Assembly (NCBI GenBank): GCA_963556495.2
Contig: OY747707.1
Location: forward strand, 7,375,001-7,439,000
Length of the DNA: 64,000 bases
From: Valencia hispanica
Lineage: Eukaryota > Chordata > Actinopteri > Cyprinodontiformes > Valenciidae
Direction: 5' to 3'
Shown here: positions 1-11,536 of the stretch, piece after piece
Position numbering within the stretch: the stretch's first letter is position 1
Layout of the letters: each line of letters opens with the position of its first letter
Program-made: the position numbers and the translations under genes
The notes under the pieces: generated by a model
What the model was told of the DNA's origin: nothing
Database searches by the model: none
The model's input: the letters and a program-made list of their open reading frames with translations, nothing else

Positions 1-659
1 GTCATCAATAAATTAGGTTATTAATTCAAACTCTCAGCTTGGATCCGTTGCAGTCAAAGTGCGCCGTCATGTGAAGTCACTCAGCTGATAGGAATAAAGA
101 GACCTGTTGAGGAAAGCTGGACCATGGAAACAGATTTAAATCCTAATTGATTCAGCTCCCATCTGTCAAATAAAGTCTCTGTTCAAAGACAGACACATCC
201 GCTGCAGACTTTGGTCAAAAGCTTGTTGGACACATTACAAACCCCACAAAATGGTTCATCACACAGAAAGTTTGTTATTTGTCTTTTTCTGCTTTACAAA
301 TGTGACACATATCTGTTTTTTTTTTACAAAATATATGCAAGATTAAAGGAGAAGCAGGATTATCAACAGGTCCAACAAGTTTACATTTTTCATCTGACAA
401 AAACAAAATACATGTGTAATGTCCAACTGTCTAAAGTGTTTTTACAAACAATGCATCATGTTTTCATTACGATAGTTCACCGTGGAAGTGGGTTCTAAAG
501 CACAAAAGTCAGATCTTAGTGTCACTACCTGCTCAAGACAGCGCTATGCACAGAGCTGAGTAGGCAGCTCAAGTTTGACAGGTGCCATTTTAGTTTAGTG
601 TTGTTTTTAGCTACTTCAGTTGCTCTGAAAAGTCTAAATAGTCCCTTTTGAAATGATCA
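1..659. other. Gene-free sequence
   Basis: No ORF, RNA gene or recognisable repeat was found. The longest open frame (211-498, 95 codons) is low in complexity, has no recognisable domain and no codon bias. Confidence 0.6.
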
Positions 660-1024
660 GGGGTCTCATTTATAAAACTTTGCGTAGAATCATTACTAAA
701 ACCGTACTTAAGCTCAGCAACTTTTTTTTACTTACGTCCAGTAAGTTTCGGATCTATCAAACTTGGAGTTCGCACAGCTGCACGCACTTTCCGCTTTATA
801 AATCCCGCTCTCCCTAGAAATGTGCGCAGGTGTCTTTGGATCATATCCCGCCTCCTGCACACCCACTTTCTCCCATAAACGGTCCATGCAAAGTGTCTAG
901 TGAATATTCTGCATCCACTTAAGCCAGCTAATATAGGGCGTTTCACGGGTAACCATGGCAACCGAGAGGCGGAGAAAGTAATTCCACAGAGACAGCTGCA
1001 GGCTGGTAGAGACACGGTAAACAG

Positions 1025-1200
1025 TTTTATTTCAATCAATCACTCAATCAGCGCTTTACTCAGCCAAAGGCAGCCAAAGTGCTTCACGTTAAAAGACAAA
1101 AATACAGTTGCAAAAAGAAAATGTGTGACAAGAAGAGAGTAAAAATATTTAAAAATTTAATAATAAAAGCAGCGCAATAAAAAACATAAGAACAATAAGT
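1025..1200 (-). repeat. LINE 3'-tail-like fragment
   Basis: The stretch has CAATCAGCGCTTTACTC, then AAAGTGCTTCACG, then an A-rich tail with AAAAGCAGCGCAATAAAA. The order resembles the reverse complement of L2-type 3' ends, as in the clearer copy at 55330-55500 (AGCACACTTTTAGC, AAGGTGCTTTGGG, AAAAGCAGTAAAATAAC). Similarity is weak and the boundaries are approximate. Confidence 0.3.
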
Positions 1201-1748
1201 TTCAATTAGGCCTATATGATTACTTCTTGTAGCAACACTAAGACTGGGATTTATTAAACCAAATAAAACTAGATATTTAAAACCTGACAGAAAAGGTGTG
1301 TTTTAAGTCTACTTGTAAAACGTATCATCCTTGCAAAATATTGATTTGAGGTCACAAACAAAAGGAAGAGCTGCTAGTGACGCAGCGTTGCTGCTGCAGC
1401 GTTCCTGATATAAATAAGAAGAGTGGGGGACGGGGTGCACGGTTCCAGTAGATCTAACACCGGGGTCCAGTTCAGCACATAGATCTAATAGGACTGCTTT
1501 AAGGAATCTACATCGGGTCCCCCATCCTGATGCTTCCAGTGGCGTGATCTACAATGAGCGCCAGCATCCATTGTGCATCATTATGTAGGAGACGCTGCAG
1601 TATTCGTACTTCACACAATTATTTCACCAATAAGTGCAATTTCTATATAATCTGAATAGATAAATACATATGAACATACTGTGACATAATTCTTATGTGC
1701 AACATATTTTCATTCAGATTCTCATTTTTATTCTCAGTTCAGAGACGT

Positions 1749-1764
1749 GGGGGGGGGGGGGGGG
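1749..1764. repeat. Poly-G tract (16 G)
   Basis: An uninterrupted run of 16 G lies inside the 660-2028 element. Such tracts are prone to length error in assemblies. Confidence 0.9.
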
Positions 1765-3149
1765 TGACTGCTGGTTGTGTGTCTGTGTGCACGAAGCTCT
1801 ACAAGTTTGAAATTGTGGCTTTCATTTTCATTTTTGCCATCTCTCCTGCTGCGCTGTCAGTGTCCTCTGTGTCCACAAAGTGCATAAGCAAGATCCTTAG
1901 TGTGCTTAAAGTTGCGCACATTTTTCCGTCGCGTTTTTTTCTATAAATTCCAAACTTTGCGTAGAAAGTTGCTTATGTAGTTTTCAGACCCCGTTTTGTG
2001 CGGAAGCAAGCTTTATAAATAAGACCCCATGTGTTGTGATGAGTAACTAGATAGAATGTTAAATATTTTCTATACATTTCCAACATATTTGATGTTTTCC
2101 AGTACAATTCAAATGAAAAACAAACATCCACAGGGTCTGTCTTTGCCTCATTATCATGGTGTTTTGTTCACATGCGATGGTAGGATGGAACGGGAGATGG
2201 ACAGGCAGACTGGGACTTTATCTGCAGTAATGCGGGCGTTGCTCCAGTTTGTTGTGGTGAAGAAAGACCTGAGTCCAAAACCAAACCTCTTGATTTACTG
2301 GTCCGTCTATGGATTATGTCGCTGGGGATAGAGATGTCTGAGGTTCCTTCCTGGATCTGTTGCCCCCGCAGTGTGATTTTGGACAAGCAGAAGACAACAA
2401 ATGGAAGGATGGTTTCTCCTCCATCATTTACGGTTTATGCATCAAACCATAGGCAGCTTTGTCTTCTTTCACCTCATTTGTCTCCTACTGCTATGAAAGG
2501 GTGCACACATCCAAAGTAATTAATTGCTACTATATTTCAGCTGAGATAGTTTTCTTTCCAACTAGAAGTTGGACAGTCTCTCAATCCTGTCATATCTTGT
2601 ACATAAAACACTATAGACACAAAAATGTAAATATGTATCTACCAAAACGATCCACCGGTGACAGTTCAAGAGTTTTTTAGATATAACTTAAGAGTTTTGA
2701 ATAGTCCCACTGCTTAGAATAATGTCTTTGTTTCTTTTCTGCCCATCAGATAAAAAAGGTGCTGTGGGTTTTCTCAGCATTTTTCGAATGTTCTTATATT
2801 ACTGGTCTGGTACGTTTGTTTCTTGGATTTGAATTCCATTTGTTTACTTGTGTCAGAAGATAGTAAACCCAGACGCATGTTAACAGAGAGGTCTCCTTAC
2901 AGGTTCACCGTCATTTGTTGAAGTTGAAAAACTAAGTGAGATGTATTTTAGGTGCATCTGTCACCAAACAAACAGCTTAAACCAAACTATTCGGTGTTAG
3001 AAATGGAACAGAGGCAAAGTTAACAGAACATGTAACTAAGAAAACCAATAAAGCAACAACGTAAAAAGCCTTCACATAAAAAAACTGCAGACAACGACGC
3101 GATGTAAAGTATGCAATTATTAAAGTGAATCAATGTTCCTCACCCTTCC

Positions 3150-3335
3150 AAAGACAGCTCCATCCTCTCACACAGCCTATCTCTCCGCTCCTCTAGTTAA
3201 TGCCTCGTTGGAAGCCATTAGCTACCCTGTCCTTAATTGTGGCTAATAATCCTATCACACTCTCCGTATCATTGCGCCAAGCACCATTAAGATAAAATGG
3301 GGCCATCAAGGAGGGAAGGAAGGATGGCAGACTAA
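3150..3335. promoter_or_regulatory. Candidate conserved non-coding stretch (speculative)
   Basis: This is unique-looking sequence of normal complexity with several homeodomain-type cores (GTTAATG, CATTAGC, CTTAATTG, CTAATAATCC) and no repeat similarity, in a window otherwise dominated by transposons. That texture is typical of developmental enhancers but is not proof. Only alignment to other fish would decide it. Confidence 0.15.
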
Positions 3336-3776
3336 TGACACTCAGAAGAAAGTGAGACTTTGGCTGGAGCTGAAGGTCCTGAGAGGGACTTCTGAGCTGA
3401 TATCATTGAGATTTAATGACTATCAAATAGACAGTAACATTTATTACAGACATGAAAAGGACAACTTTTACTCCGTGTCTCGAAAATGATTTCATCAGAG
3501 GGATCGTCCTGTTTCAAACTAGTCACATCAAACACTCAGACCTGCGTTCTCATAAAAAAAGAAATCACAAATCATGGTTGAAACCCATCTAATTAGGACA
3601 GGAATGAAAGGTTTGTTTTCCATGTTAAACATAATTATACATTAATTTAAAATTATACTGACAGCAAAACACCATTAGCCCTCCATATATAAATAAGAGT
3701 GAATTCTTTAGTCATTTAAATACTCGGCAAATTAAACCTGCGATCAAAAGAAAACTATGAAACAGTCTTCTAAGTT

Positions 3777-3895
3777 ACTTGGGAAAAAAGGGACTCGGGG
3801 ACTGATACGGCAGAAGAAAGCGAGTCAGAGAACGATGAAGCTAACAAAGCAGTGGAAGAAGTGACAGCGCCGAGACGTCGGGGAAACACAGATCG
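3777..3895 (+). other. Exon-like open stretch ending at a good splice donor (speculative)
   Basis: One frame is open for 39 codons and encodes an acidic then basic peptide (DTAEESESENDEANKAVEEV, then APRRRGN). It ends at CGGTAAGG, a strong donor at 3896. The upstream acceptor (TTCTAAG at about 3768) has a poor pyrimidine tract and no partner exon was found. It could be a stray host exon, a transposon exon or chance. Confidence 0.15.
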
Positions 3896-4794
3896 GTAAG
3901 GATTAGAAATACCTTTTAAACGTGGCTTCTTTTCTTTTCAAATAATTAACAAAATTGTATAAATGAGCATAATAATATTAACATGTAGTGATTTTTTTAG
4001 TTTTTTTTACCTTCATCTGTTTCTGACGTCTGAAAACGTCCCAAATTAATAATCAACAGAAAGTAATATAGTGGTAATATAGTGGTCCAATTTTAGTCCG
4101 ATTTTATTCAGTGAATAGGTAAAAAAAAAAGGTAGGATATAAATTACTTTTCCCACCATTGTTTATTCCTAGAATGAAAAAGCTATTATTTGTTAGAGGT
4201 ATTCAAAACAATATTGTTTATTTTGTGTAGCACTTGCACTCCAGAGCTTTTAAATGAGATGCTTCACAAGCATGTGGGATGTAAAATGTTATTTTAGTGA
4301 GCAAAAGTATTTGGATGGTCTACACTTTTGTGCACAAGCTAAAAAGAAGTGGTAATTAGAGTGGCAGTAACAAAGTAACAAGTAAAAAAATAAACCTTAA
4401 AGCCCAAATCTTGTAAAATTATATTTAGAACCCTGATATGTATTGTAATTCAAATGTTTCTTTTATAACAGGCTGTGGCTTTTGTCAAAAACAGAAATGT
4501 GTCAACAAACCTATCGCTCTCTCGCTAACATCACCTCCGGCTTTATACTCGTTCAGTACGTGGCGATCCAGTGCACGTAAAATGCTAGTCACCGCAGCAG
4601 TTTCTGCTCTCAATAGGATTAAGCAATGCGTGTTTATAACTTTGAAATAGTCCACTGGGTTCGGATTTCTTTATTATATGTTATTTTTAAAAATGTCAGC
4701 TTCGTGTCATGAGGTATTTAAAGCTAGAGTTTGAAAGCCATCGAAATGAAAATGTAATTATTGAACTGTTAATGTGTAATGGCCACAGCCAATA

Positions 4795-4990
4795 CAGTGG
4801 ACCCTCACAGATTTGCAGGGATTTGGAACCACAACCAATTGGTAAAATCCGCTAATACAGCTCTAAAGACTCCTATAACTACCTATTTTAATAGTTCAAA
4901 GACCAAATATACCTTAATATGCGTTCATTTGCACAGTGGAAACCATCTTATTTGAGCAGGACACCCTCTGACCTCGTTCCCTCTACTCTA
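4795..4990. mobile_element. Pogo/mariner-like MITE remnant
   Basis: It begins CAGTGGACCCTC directly after a TA dinucleotide. The interior shares CCTATTTTAATAGTTCAAA and GCACAGTGGAAAC with the complete MITE at 42348-42609. The right end has diverged and no matching terminus is visible. Confidence 0.5.
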
Positions 4991-6611
4991 CAGTGAGAAG
5001 TGATTTAACCTTGTGGGACCAGACATTAAGACTGCGTAGGAGGGACTGAAAAAGATAATGTTTGATTACTATATAGTATATATCATTAGGAATATGAGGG
5101 GGTGGGGGGACCTTGAGCATGGCACCATTCTGGGTGCAGAGTTTGTCTTGTAATCTGGCCAATCTACTAATAAAATTTCTAAAACGTCTAATGGACTGCA
5201 GCCTCATCTTGTTTAGAGGAAGAAGATATTTGTCTACCATGACACTGGTTATCAAAAATCAGATCATACTCATGACTAATAAATATAATGGATTTTATGT
5301 GAAGCATGAAATACATCTTTCCATTCAGTTAACAACTGCACTCACAAAAGGGGAAGATTTTTTTCTTAATTTCAGGAATAGTTACTACAAGAATCGATAT
5401 TTTCAATTAAAAGTTGACTAAAAACAGATGAGGCAAAAATAGAATCCCATCTAACACCTCCAATACTGATGGACAAATGTCAATTAATAACCTAATTGAC
5501 GCTAAAAAAGAAACCTATTCATATATAGAGTTACAAAGGGAGTTTATTTTTAATCAGTTTCATTCCTACAAAATAAAGCTTACAGTATAAAAAATCCTAA
5601 AAGTTATCAAGTACCTGTTCAATTTTGAGATGTCTAGAGCAAGGTCACTGCGATGGTCTACTTTAGGGGTTAACATTTGGAAGAGGAAAAAATACCAAAC
5701 ACCAAGCTCATAGTTTCAAAAACTTGGACTTTCAACAAATTAGACCAGAAGTTCAGGGTTAGAACAGCAAAATGAGTGCTTACTGTTGATCAAAGCAGTG
5801 TTTACTTTTTCAGAACCACTTGAGTTCCTGCTCAGTCCCTTTCTCAGCTGGAGGTACAGTCGCTTTGGCTGTATAAGTGGTTGTTGGAGCCTACAGATCA
5901 CTCTTTAAGGCAAAAAGGGGCCATCCTTTCCTGGTACTGGCTTTTGGAGGCGTTTGGTGACTCCTTCCTTCAGATTCAGAACCAGGTGATGGACTTGAAC
6001 AAAGTCGCCATGATTTGCCGAGCAGGTTGGAGGCATGGATGAAGGCATGGGAGGAAAACACAGGAAAAGTTCCTAAAACCTGGTAGAAGCTTTCTTAGAG
6101 TCTGTTTCAAGTACTGCTGGTGAGAAAAGGTCTACCAAGACAGCTCACCCAATCAAAAGTAGACTCTCGAACTGCTTCATGTTATCAAATAAATAGGTTA
6201 AATGAGTCTAAGTTCATACAAAGACCAAGAGTTCTTTCTCTCTGACATCAGAGTTTCATAGATCTGAGATCTTAACTCAAACTGTCTACCATGCGTTCTT
6301 TCACACATTCAAGCTCTTTCAGCTGAATAAAAACAGTTTCATATTCAGAAAATCTGACACAATTAACCTATTGAACCTTACAACAACCATAGATGTATCA
6401 TGATGAAAAAAGAAATAAGATGGTTACCCTTCATGGTTCCCTGGTTTTGTATATAAGAAGCAGCTGCAGATCATTTTCATCTAAGAAGAACGATAGAAAC
6501 AGTCGAAAAAGCCACAAACACATTTCCTTTTTTGAAAACCTACATGACACAAATTGTTGTGCCACGTAGGTTTTTCCTTGAAGTTCCTTCTTTACAATTG
6601 TGTTAAAATAA
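4991..6611. other. Gene-free sequence
   Basis: No domain-bearing ORF or recognisable repeat was found. The ORFs at 4983-5255 (minus) and 5113-5421 (plus) overlap on opposite strands, have no family resemblance and look like chance frames. Confidence 0.55.
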
Positions 6612-7111
6612 ATGAAAAGGGGATACATTATGCAAATTTCAACATTTTCATCCTTTCGTGTTGCCATCTGGGTCTCTCTATAAAGACTCCAAACATAAAT
6701 AAAACCATCTCTTCTTTATTTGCAAATTTTTTGCTGTCAGAAATCTTGTGCTTCTACAAGCCGTTTAAAAAAACTGCCTTATTGTGACGTCACAATAAGT
6801 GGAATTTGCATATAACCGCCCATCACCTGTCAAACCCTGCCCACCAATTCCAAATCCATGACATTGTCATGTGTGGCAAACCTACGGCCTGGTAACAAGA
6901 TGGGTGGGCGTGGTCTGCAACCGCTAATTAGTATAAAAGTGACAGAGCCCTCTAAAACAGCTCATTCTTAAAGGAACTGAAATGTTCAACAATTGTGCTG
7001 GTGAGATCCTTTTATGTGAGAGTGATTTTGTGAAAAGAACGTCATAAACATGTTTTGTACAGACTATAGACCTATTATCACGTGTTTAAAAATATGCATA
7101 ATATGTCCCTG
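6612..7111. mobile_element. Kolobok-like non-autonomous element, about 0.5 kb
   Basis: The left end contains AGGGGATACATTATGCAAAT. The right end, read on the reverse strand, begins CAGGGACATATTATGCAT, giving imperfect terminal inverted repeats. TTAA follows the right end (7112-7115) and another TTAA lies at 6603-6606. TTAA targets with GGGACATATTATG-type termini suggest the Kolobok superfamily, from memory of fish repeats. The left terminus is not exactly aligned to its TTAA, so the assignment is tentative. The interior carries a compact promoter. Confidence 0.45.
6779..7006 (+). promoter_or_regulatory. Compact Pol II-type promoter inside the Kolobok-like element
   Basis: A perfect 20-bp palindrome at 6779-6798 is centred on a full CRE (TGACGTCA, 6785-6792). 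An exact octamer motif ATTTGCAT follows at 6804-6811, then a TATA box (TATAAAA, 6932-6938). About 45 bp further on is AACTGAAATG, with the ATG at 6982-6984, and then a donor-like GTGAGA at 7001. The order resembles a leader exon with a start codon and a 5' splice site. The motifs are seen directly; promoter activity is inferred. Confidence 0.4.
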
Positions 7112-8244
7112 TTAAAACATGTCTGTCTTTGATGTTATCTCCATGTATACTGGCATTTTACACTTCTTTTGTTCTACTTCAAAGTCCTGCTGAAGTGTTC
7201 TTTGCAAACACTTGAGCAAGCGTAACCTTCCCCAGTGTTGCTTTTTGCATATTTTACACAAGAAACAACAGCTGCAGCGGCGTGTTGTGAGACATCTCTC
7301 TGAGTAATCTGATGTCATTATGCAGCTGCAGCAACTGAAGAGCTAAGATGGTGTAAGAAGAAAGAAGTTGGCCTTGGGGAGTTTGCTTTGGCTGATCGGG
7401 GCCGATACTTCGTAGCCAAACAAGTGTGAGACCATTACAAAGCTGCCGGGCTCCTCAGTATTTCTGACTGCGCTTAATGATTTTTTTTTTTCCTTCTTCT
7501 TGATGTATGCATCGTTCTCTCCAAAGCAAACGCAGCATTTTAATTAGGCCGCTTACGGCTAACCGTGTTGCTATAGAGAAGGCTTTGATATTTGCTTTAA
7601 AACATGTTTGGCACCTATTTCAAAAATGCAAGCAGTCTCAGACACCCTGTTATATGCTTGACGGCAGCGGTACAAATGTGCTTGGGAGAAACCCAGGGCT
7701 AATTTACCCCATTAATTTTATAACAGTTTCTAAAGTCCACTTTGGAAAGTTGAATGCTCTCCAGGTGAATTAGCATGGGTGGGATGTCTCATTCCAAAAA
7801 CAAATGTGGTCAAAATTTGACCCAGCCCAAATAATAATTTTTCTTCCATGGTTGAGGGCAACAAAATAATTGATGCTCTGTATGGTTACTGTGTTTCAAT
7901 ATTTGTGTGTTTGGGTATCTACGTGCTGCTTTGAGAAGGAATATGACTTCTGTTTGCTTGTCAGTCCTCAGCGTGTCGAGCAGCTCTCCTAAATTACTCA
8001 TGAGGTGGATGAGCAAAGGAGAAGGTGACCCATTTCCCCGTTCCACTTCTGTGGCCTCCCATTCCTTCTCGTTTAGAGTCCCTGTCACTCAAAAGAGGGG
8101 AGATGAAGAACCATATGAAAATTCACTTTGGAGGTGAATTGGGTCTGGCCAAGAAATAGCTGGGGTCTCTACAGTTCAGTTAATATTTTCTTCTTTGTTT
8201 GAAGTGAAAGACTGTTTATCCCACCCAGCTTTTCACAATAGTTA
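7112..8244. other. Gene-free sequence
   Basis: No recognisable gene or repeat was found. About 7500-7780 is unique-looking and contains TTTTAATTAGGCC and CCCATTAATTTTATAAC, so regulatory sequence is possible but unsupported. Overlapping opposite-strand frames at 7810-8137 lack any family signature. Confidence 0.5.
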
Positions 8245-8460
8245 CAGTGGCTTGCAAAAGTATTCGGCCCCCTTGAACTTTTCCACATTTTGTCACATTA
8301 CAGCCACAAACATGAATCAATTTTATTGGAATTCCAGGTGAAAGACCAATACAAAGTGGTGTACACGTGAGAAGTGGAATGAAAATCATACATGATTCCA
8401 ACATGTTTTTGCAAATAAATAACTGAAAAGTGGGGTGTGCGTAATTATTCAGCCCCCTGA
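8245..8460. repeat. Left terminal inverted repeat of the Tc1 element
   Basis: It begins CAGTGGCTTGCAAAAGTATT and pairs with 9637-9850. Its inner end reads GTGCGTAATTATTCAGCC, which is repeated in reverse at 9637 onwards. Confidence 0.9.
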
Positions 8461-8461
8461 G

Positions 8462-9481
8462 TCAATCATTTGCAGAACCACCTTTTGCTGCAATTCCAGC
8501 TGCCAGTCTTTTAGGGTATGTCTCTACCAGCTTTGCACATCTAGAGACTGAAATTCTTGCCCATTCTTCTTTGCAAAACAGCTCCAGCTCAGTCAGATTA
8601 GATGGACAGCGTTTGTGAACAGCAGTTTTCAGATCTTGCCACAGATTCTCGATTGGATTTAGATCTGGACTTTGACTGGGCCATTCTAACACATGGATAT
8701 GTTTTGTTTTAAACCATTCCATTGTTGCCCTGGCTTTATGTTTAGGGTCGTTGTCCTGTTGGAAGGTGAACCTCCGCCCCAGTCTCAAGTCTTTTGCAGA
8801 CTCCAAGAGGTTTTCTTCCAAGATTGCCCTGTATTTGGCTCCATCCATCTTCCCATCAACTCTGACCAGCTTCCCTGTCCCTGCTGAAGAGAAGCACCAC
8901 CTTTGCATGATGCTGCCACCACCACATTTGACAGTGGGGATGGTGTGTTCAGAGTGATGTGCAGTGTTAGTTTTCCGCCACACATAGCGTTTTGCATTTT
9001 GGCCAAAAAGTTTAATTTTGGTCTCATCTGACCAGAGCACCTTCTTCCACATGTTTGCTGTGTCCCCCACATGGGTTATGGTAAACTGCAAACGGGACTT
9101 CTTATGGTTTTCTTTTAACAATGGCTTTCTTCTTGCCACTCTTCCATAAAGGCCAACTTTGTGCAGTGCACCACTAATAGTTGTCTTATGGACAGATTCC
9201 CCCACCTGAGCTGTATATCTCTGCAGCTCATCCAGAGTCACCATGGGCCTCTTGGCTGCATTTCTGATCAGCGCTCTCCTTGTTCGGCCTGTGAGTTTAG
9301 GTGGACGGCCTTGTCTTGGTAGGTTTACAGTTGTGCCATACTCCTTCCATTTCTGATTGATCGCTTGAACAGCGCTCCGTGGGATGTTCAAGGCTTGGGA
9401 AATCTTTTTGTAGCCTAAGCCTGCTTTAAATTACTCAATAACTTTATCCCTGACCTGTCTGGTGTGTTCTTTGGACTTCAT
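8462..9481 (-). pseudogene. Tc1-family transposase, one nonsense codon
   Basis: This is a cut-and-paste DDE transposase that would act in the nucleus on the flanking inverted repeats. The full frame runs from ATG at 9481 to TGA at 8462, 340 codons, the normal Tc1 length. Codon 17 is TAA (9431-9433) in the first helix-turn-helix region, where relatives have lysine. The remaining frame restarts at a Met at 9391 and would lack the first DNA-binding helices. The paired-like HTH follows (IPRSAVQAINQKW), then the GRPPKLT linker, then catalytic motifs WSDETKI, FQQDNDPKH and [13 protein letters not shown], with D34E spacing. Apart from the single stop, no frameshift is visible. It is probably inactive unless the stop is a sequencing error. 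Confidence 0.92.
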
Positions 9482-9636
9482 GGTGTTGTTGCTCCCAACA
9501 TTCTCTTAGACAACCTCTGAGGCCGTCACAGGGCAGCTGTATTTGTACTGACGTTAGATTATACACAGGTGCACTCTATTTAGTCATTAGCACTCATCAG
9601 ACAATGTCTATGGGCAACTGACTGCACTCAGACCAA

Positions 9637-9850
9637 AGGGGGCTGAATAATTACGCACACCCCACTTTTCAGTTATTTATTAGTAATAAATGTTTGGAAT
9701 CATGTATGATTTTCGTTCCACTTCTCACGTGTACACCACTTTGTATTGGTCTTTCACGTGGAATTCCAATAAAATTGATTCATGTTTGTGGCTGTAATGT
9801 GACAAAATGTGGAAAAGTTCAAGGGGGCCGAATACTTTTACAAGCCACTG
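9637..9850. repeat. Right terminal inverted repeat of the Tc1 element
   Basis: It ends TTTTACAAGCCACTG before the TA at 9851-9852 and mirrors 8245-8460, including both internal binding-type repeats. Confidence 0.9.
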
Positions 9851-9944
9851 TATAAAGTAGAACTTTATCTTGTTTCTGCAATCACAGTAAGGAGACAGTG
9901 AGCATAAAAAAGCAAAGAGCTGGAGTTTTAGTTGTAAAGATAGG

Positions 9945-10195
9945 CACATTTGAGCATGCCAATGGTAGTTATGATGAAATCTTTGTGAAAAATACACACG
10001 ACGTAGCGAATTATCAAGGATTTGTGCTGCATATTACGTTGGATTGTGGATGTAAGACTTGTTCTGGACTAACTATTTTATTGGAGGACATTAACTGGAC
10101 CCAGGTGGACATAAAAAGTCATTTTTTGTTGGAGATGGCTCGGTTCTTTTAATAATATCTGGCTTTGAACGATGAGTCATTATTTGTGATGAATT
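9945..10195 (+). repeat. Unclassified dispersed repeat, copy A
   Basis: It shares an ordered series of blocks with copies at 36698-37290, 53386-53835 and 61110-61440. The blocks are AAATACACAC, AATTATCAAGG, TGGATTGTGGATG, CTATTTTATTGGAGGACATT, AACTGGAC, GAGATGGCTCGGTTCT and TTTGAACGATGAG. No coding domain is visible. Copy A lies about 95 bp beyond the intact Tc1 element and lacks the 3' block seen in copies B and C. Confidence 0.6.
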
Positions 10196-11536
10196 ATTTT
10201 TTTTAAGTCTTTTTAGACATTGGGCATTGATTTAATCTGGTGTGGTTCAAAAAGTCATTATTCCGCTCCATAATGAAGATATCCTTCAGCTACTTTCAAG
10301 GATCCCACTAAAAAGGACACTTGTGAAAGTGAGACTAGTTTGTACTTGGACACAGAAATCTTCCAGGCACAAATACATGACCACTTCACAAATAAAATAT
10401 AAACGAGGTGAGAATCATATGACACAGCAATATGACCTTTCAAAAGTGCTTGAAAGTCTTTCTTAATTTAGCCAATTTCATCATACGAAGGCACCAACCT
10501 AAGAGAGCCCCAAAGAGAGGGTGCATTATTTAATAATTCATCCTGTTACATTATTTATCTGTAGGAGATTTCCTGAATGGATCCCATCGCCTTGTCCTGT
10601 AACCACTGCTTTTCTCAGATGATTTTATGCTGCTTGACAAGCTCTCAGGAAGAGAGCTAATGACCAAGCAGCACTTTTTATTTCAACTTTTATTCCCAGC
10701 CGCCTCTCGCTCATCACCTCATAATCATCTTTTTATAGCTGCTTTCTTTTAAGGACTATGTGAGATCGAGTTGGATGCCTCTTTCACTGCAGCCACAGAT
10801 CATCCTGCTTTTATTTCTCCTCCATTAAGGTAAATGTTTAATTTGTCCTTGTCACTGCAAGTACATCTAGAGGGCATTGTGTCTACTTTCAACTCTCAAT
10901 ACCTATGTTTCTTAAAGAGACAAACCAACATAATGGATTTCACCATCAGTCCTAAAATCATGAGGGCTTTTTAAAGTGAAAACTATGACTTTTATGAAAG
11001 TTCTGACCCTTCCTTCATCTTTGATAGCGCTATTTTTTTCATAAAGTTCTTAAGATTTCAAGGAACTTGCATCATGTAAATTGTATCTACACTTTGTGCG
11101 AGTAATAATTCAAGAGCCCAAAAGACTAATATCTTCATGATTATGATCAGTTTGAATGAACGTCAGAAGAAGATCAGGCCATCTTTGAAATGAGCTCTTC
11201 CACTTTTAATCAACTGTGAAACTTTGAGAGGAAGCAGCTGCATTCTGGCCGTAGCCATCAACCCATCTATAATTTGTGCTCCATTCAGCGTTATTAATTG
11301 GAATCACTGGAAAACATTTCTGAATGCTGGCAAAAAATATACAATGTTGTTAGTGTTTAATGATTTTTAAGTCAGAAGGTCAAAGGGGAATACTTTAGCT
11401 CAGGGACGTACGGAGCCCTTTGGAGTTGCAGGTGCTCAAAGTTAAAAAGGGGTACATACAGCAAGATTTTTAAACGGCTTACAACAACATAACTTAAAGT
11501 ATACCATCTTGAATAACCAATCATCCATTTTCTATA
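10196..11536. other. Gene-free; includes a unique AT-rich stretch
   Basis: No gene was found. About 10490-10790 is unique-looking, with TTATTTAATAATTCATCC, a long non-repetitive middle and CCTCATAATCATC. It could be conserved regulatory DNA, but the sequence alone cannot show it. The rest is featureless. Confidence 0.4.

Larger units (their letters stand above)
660..2028. mobile_element. Unclassified DNA transposon with short TIRs, about 1.37 kb
   Basis: The left end reads GGGGTCTCATTTATAAA at 660. The right end ending at 2028 reads, on the reverse strand, GGGGTCTTATTTATAAA, so the terminal inverted repeats match at 16 of 17 bases. The motif AACTTTGCGTAGAA also occurs near both ends (about 677 and 1951) as a direct repeat. 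No clear target duplication flanks the ends, and no transposase domain is visible. The interior holds a LINE-tail-like fragment and a poly-G tract. It is probably non-autonomous, and the superfamily cannot be decided by eye. Confidence 0.5.
2029..4792. other. Mostly gene-free; contains one TAAT-rich stretch and one exon-like stretch
   Basis: No protein domain is visible in any frame. About 2285-2420 weakly resembles the 3' tail of an RTE/Rex3-type LINE also seen at 47766-47935 (both have a TCTGRGGTTCC-like string and GTTGCCCC). The two more notable intervals, 3150-3335 and 3777-3895, are listed separately. Confidence 0.5.
8245..9850 (-). mobile_element. Complete Tc1-like transposon, 1606 bp
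   Basis: The element is bounded by TA at 8243-8244 and 9851-9852. It has long terminal inverted repeats of about 215 bp (8245-8460 and 9637-9850). Each arm carries an outer AAGTATTCGGCCCCCTTGA and an inner AATTATTCAGCCCCCTGA, the IR/DR arrangement with two transposase-binding repeats per end known from Tc1 elements such as Sleeping Beauty. The arms are nearly identical, with only scattered differences, so the insertion looks fairly young. The transposase gene lies on the minus strand and has one early nonsense codon. Confidence 0.95.
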
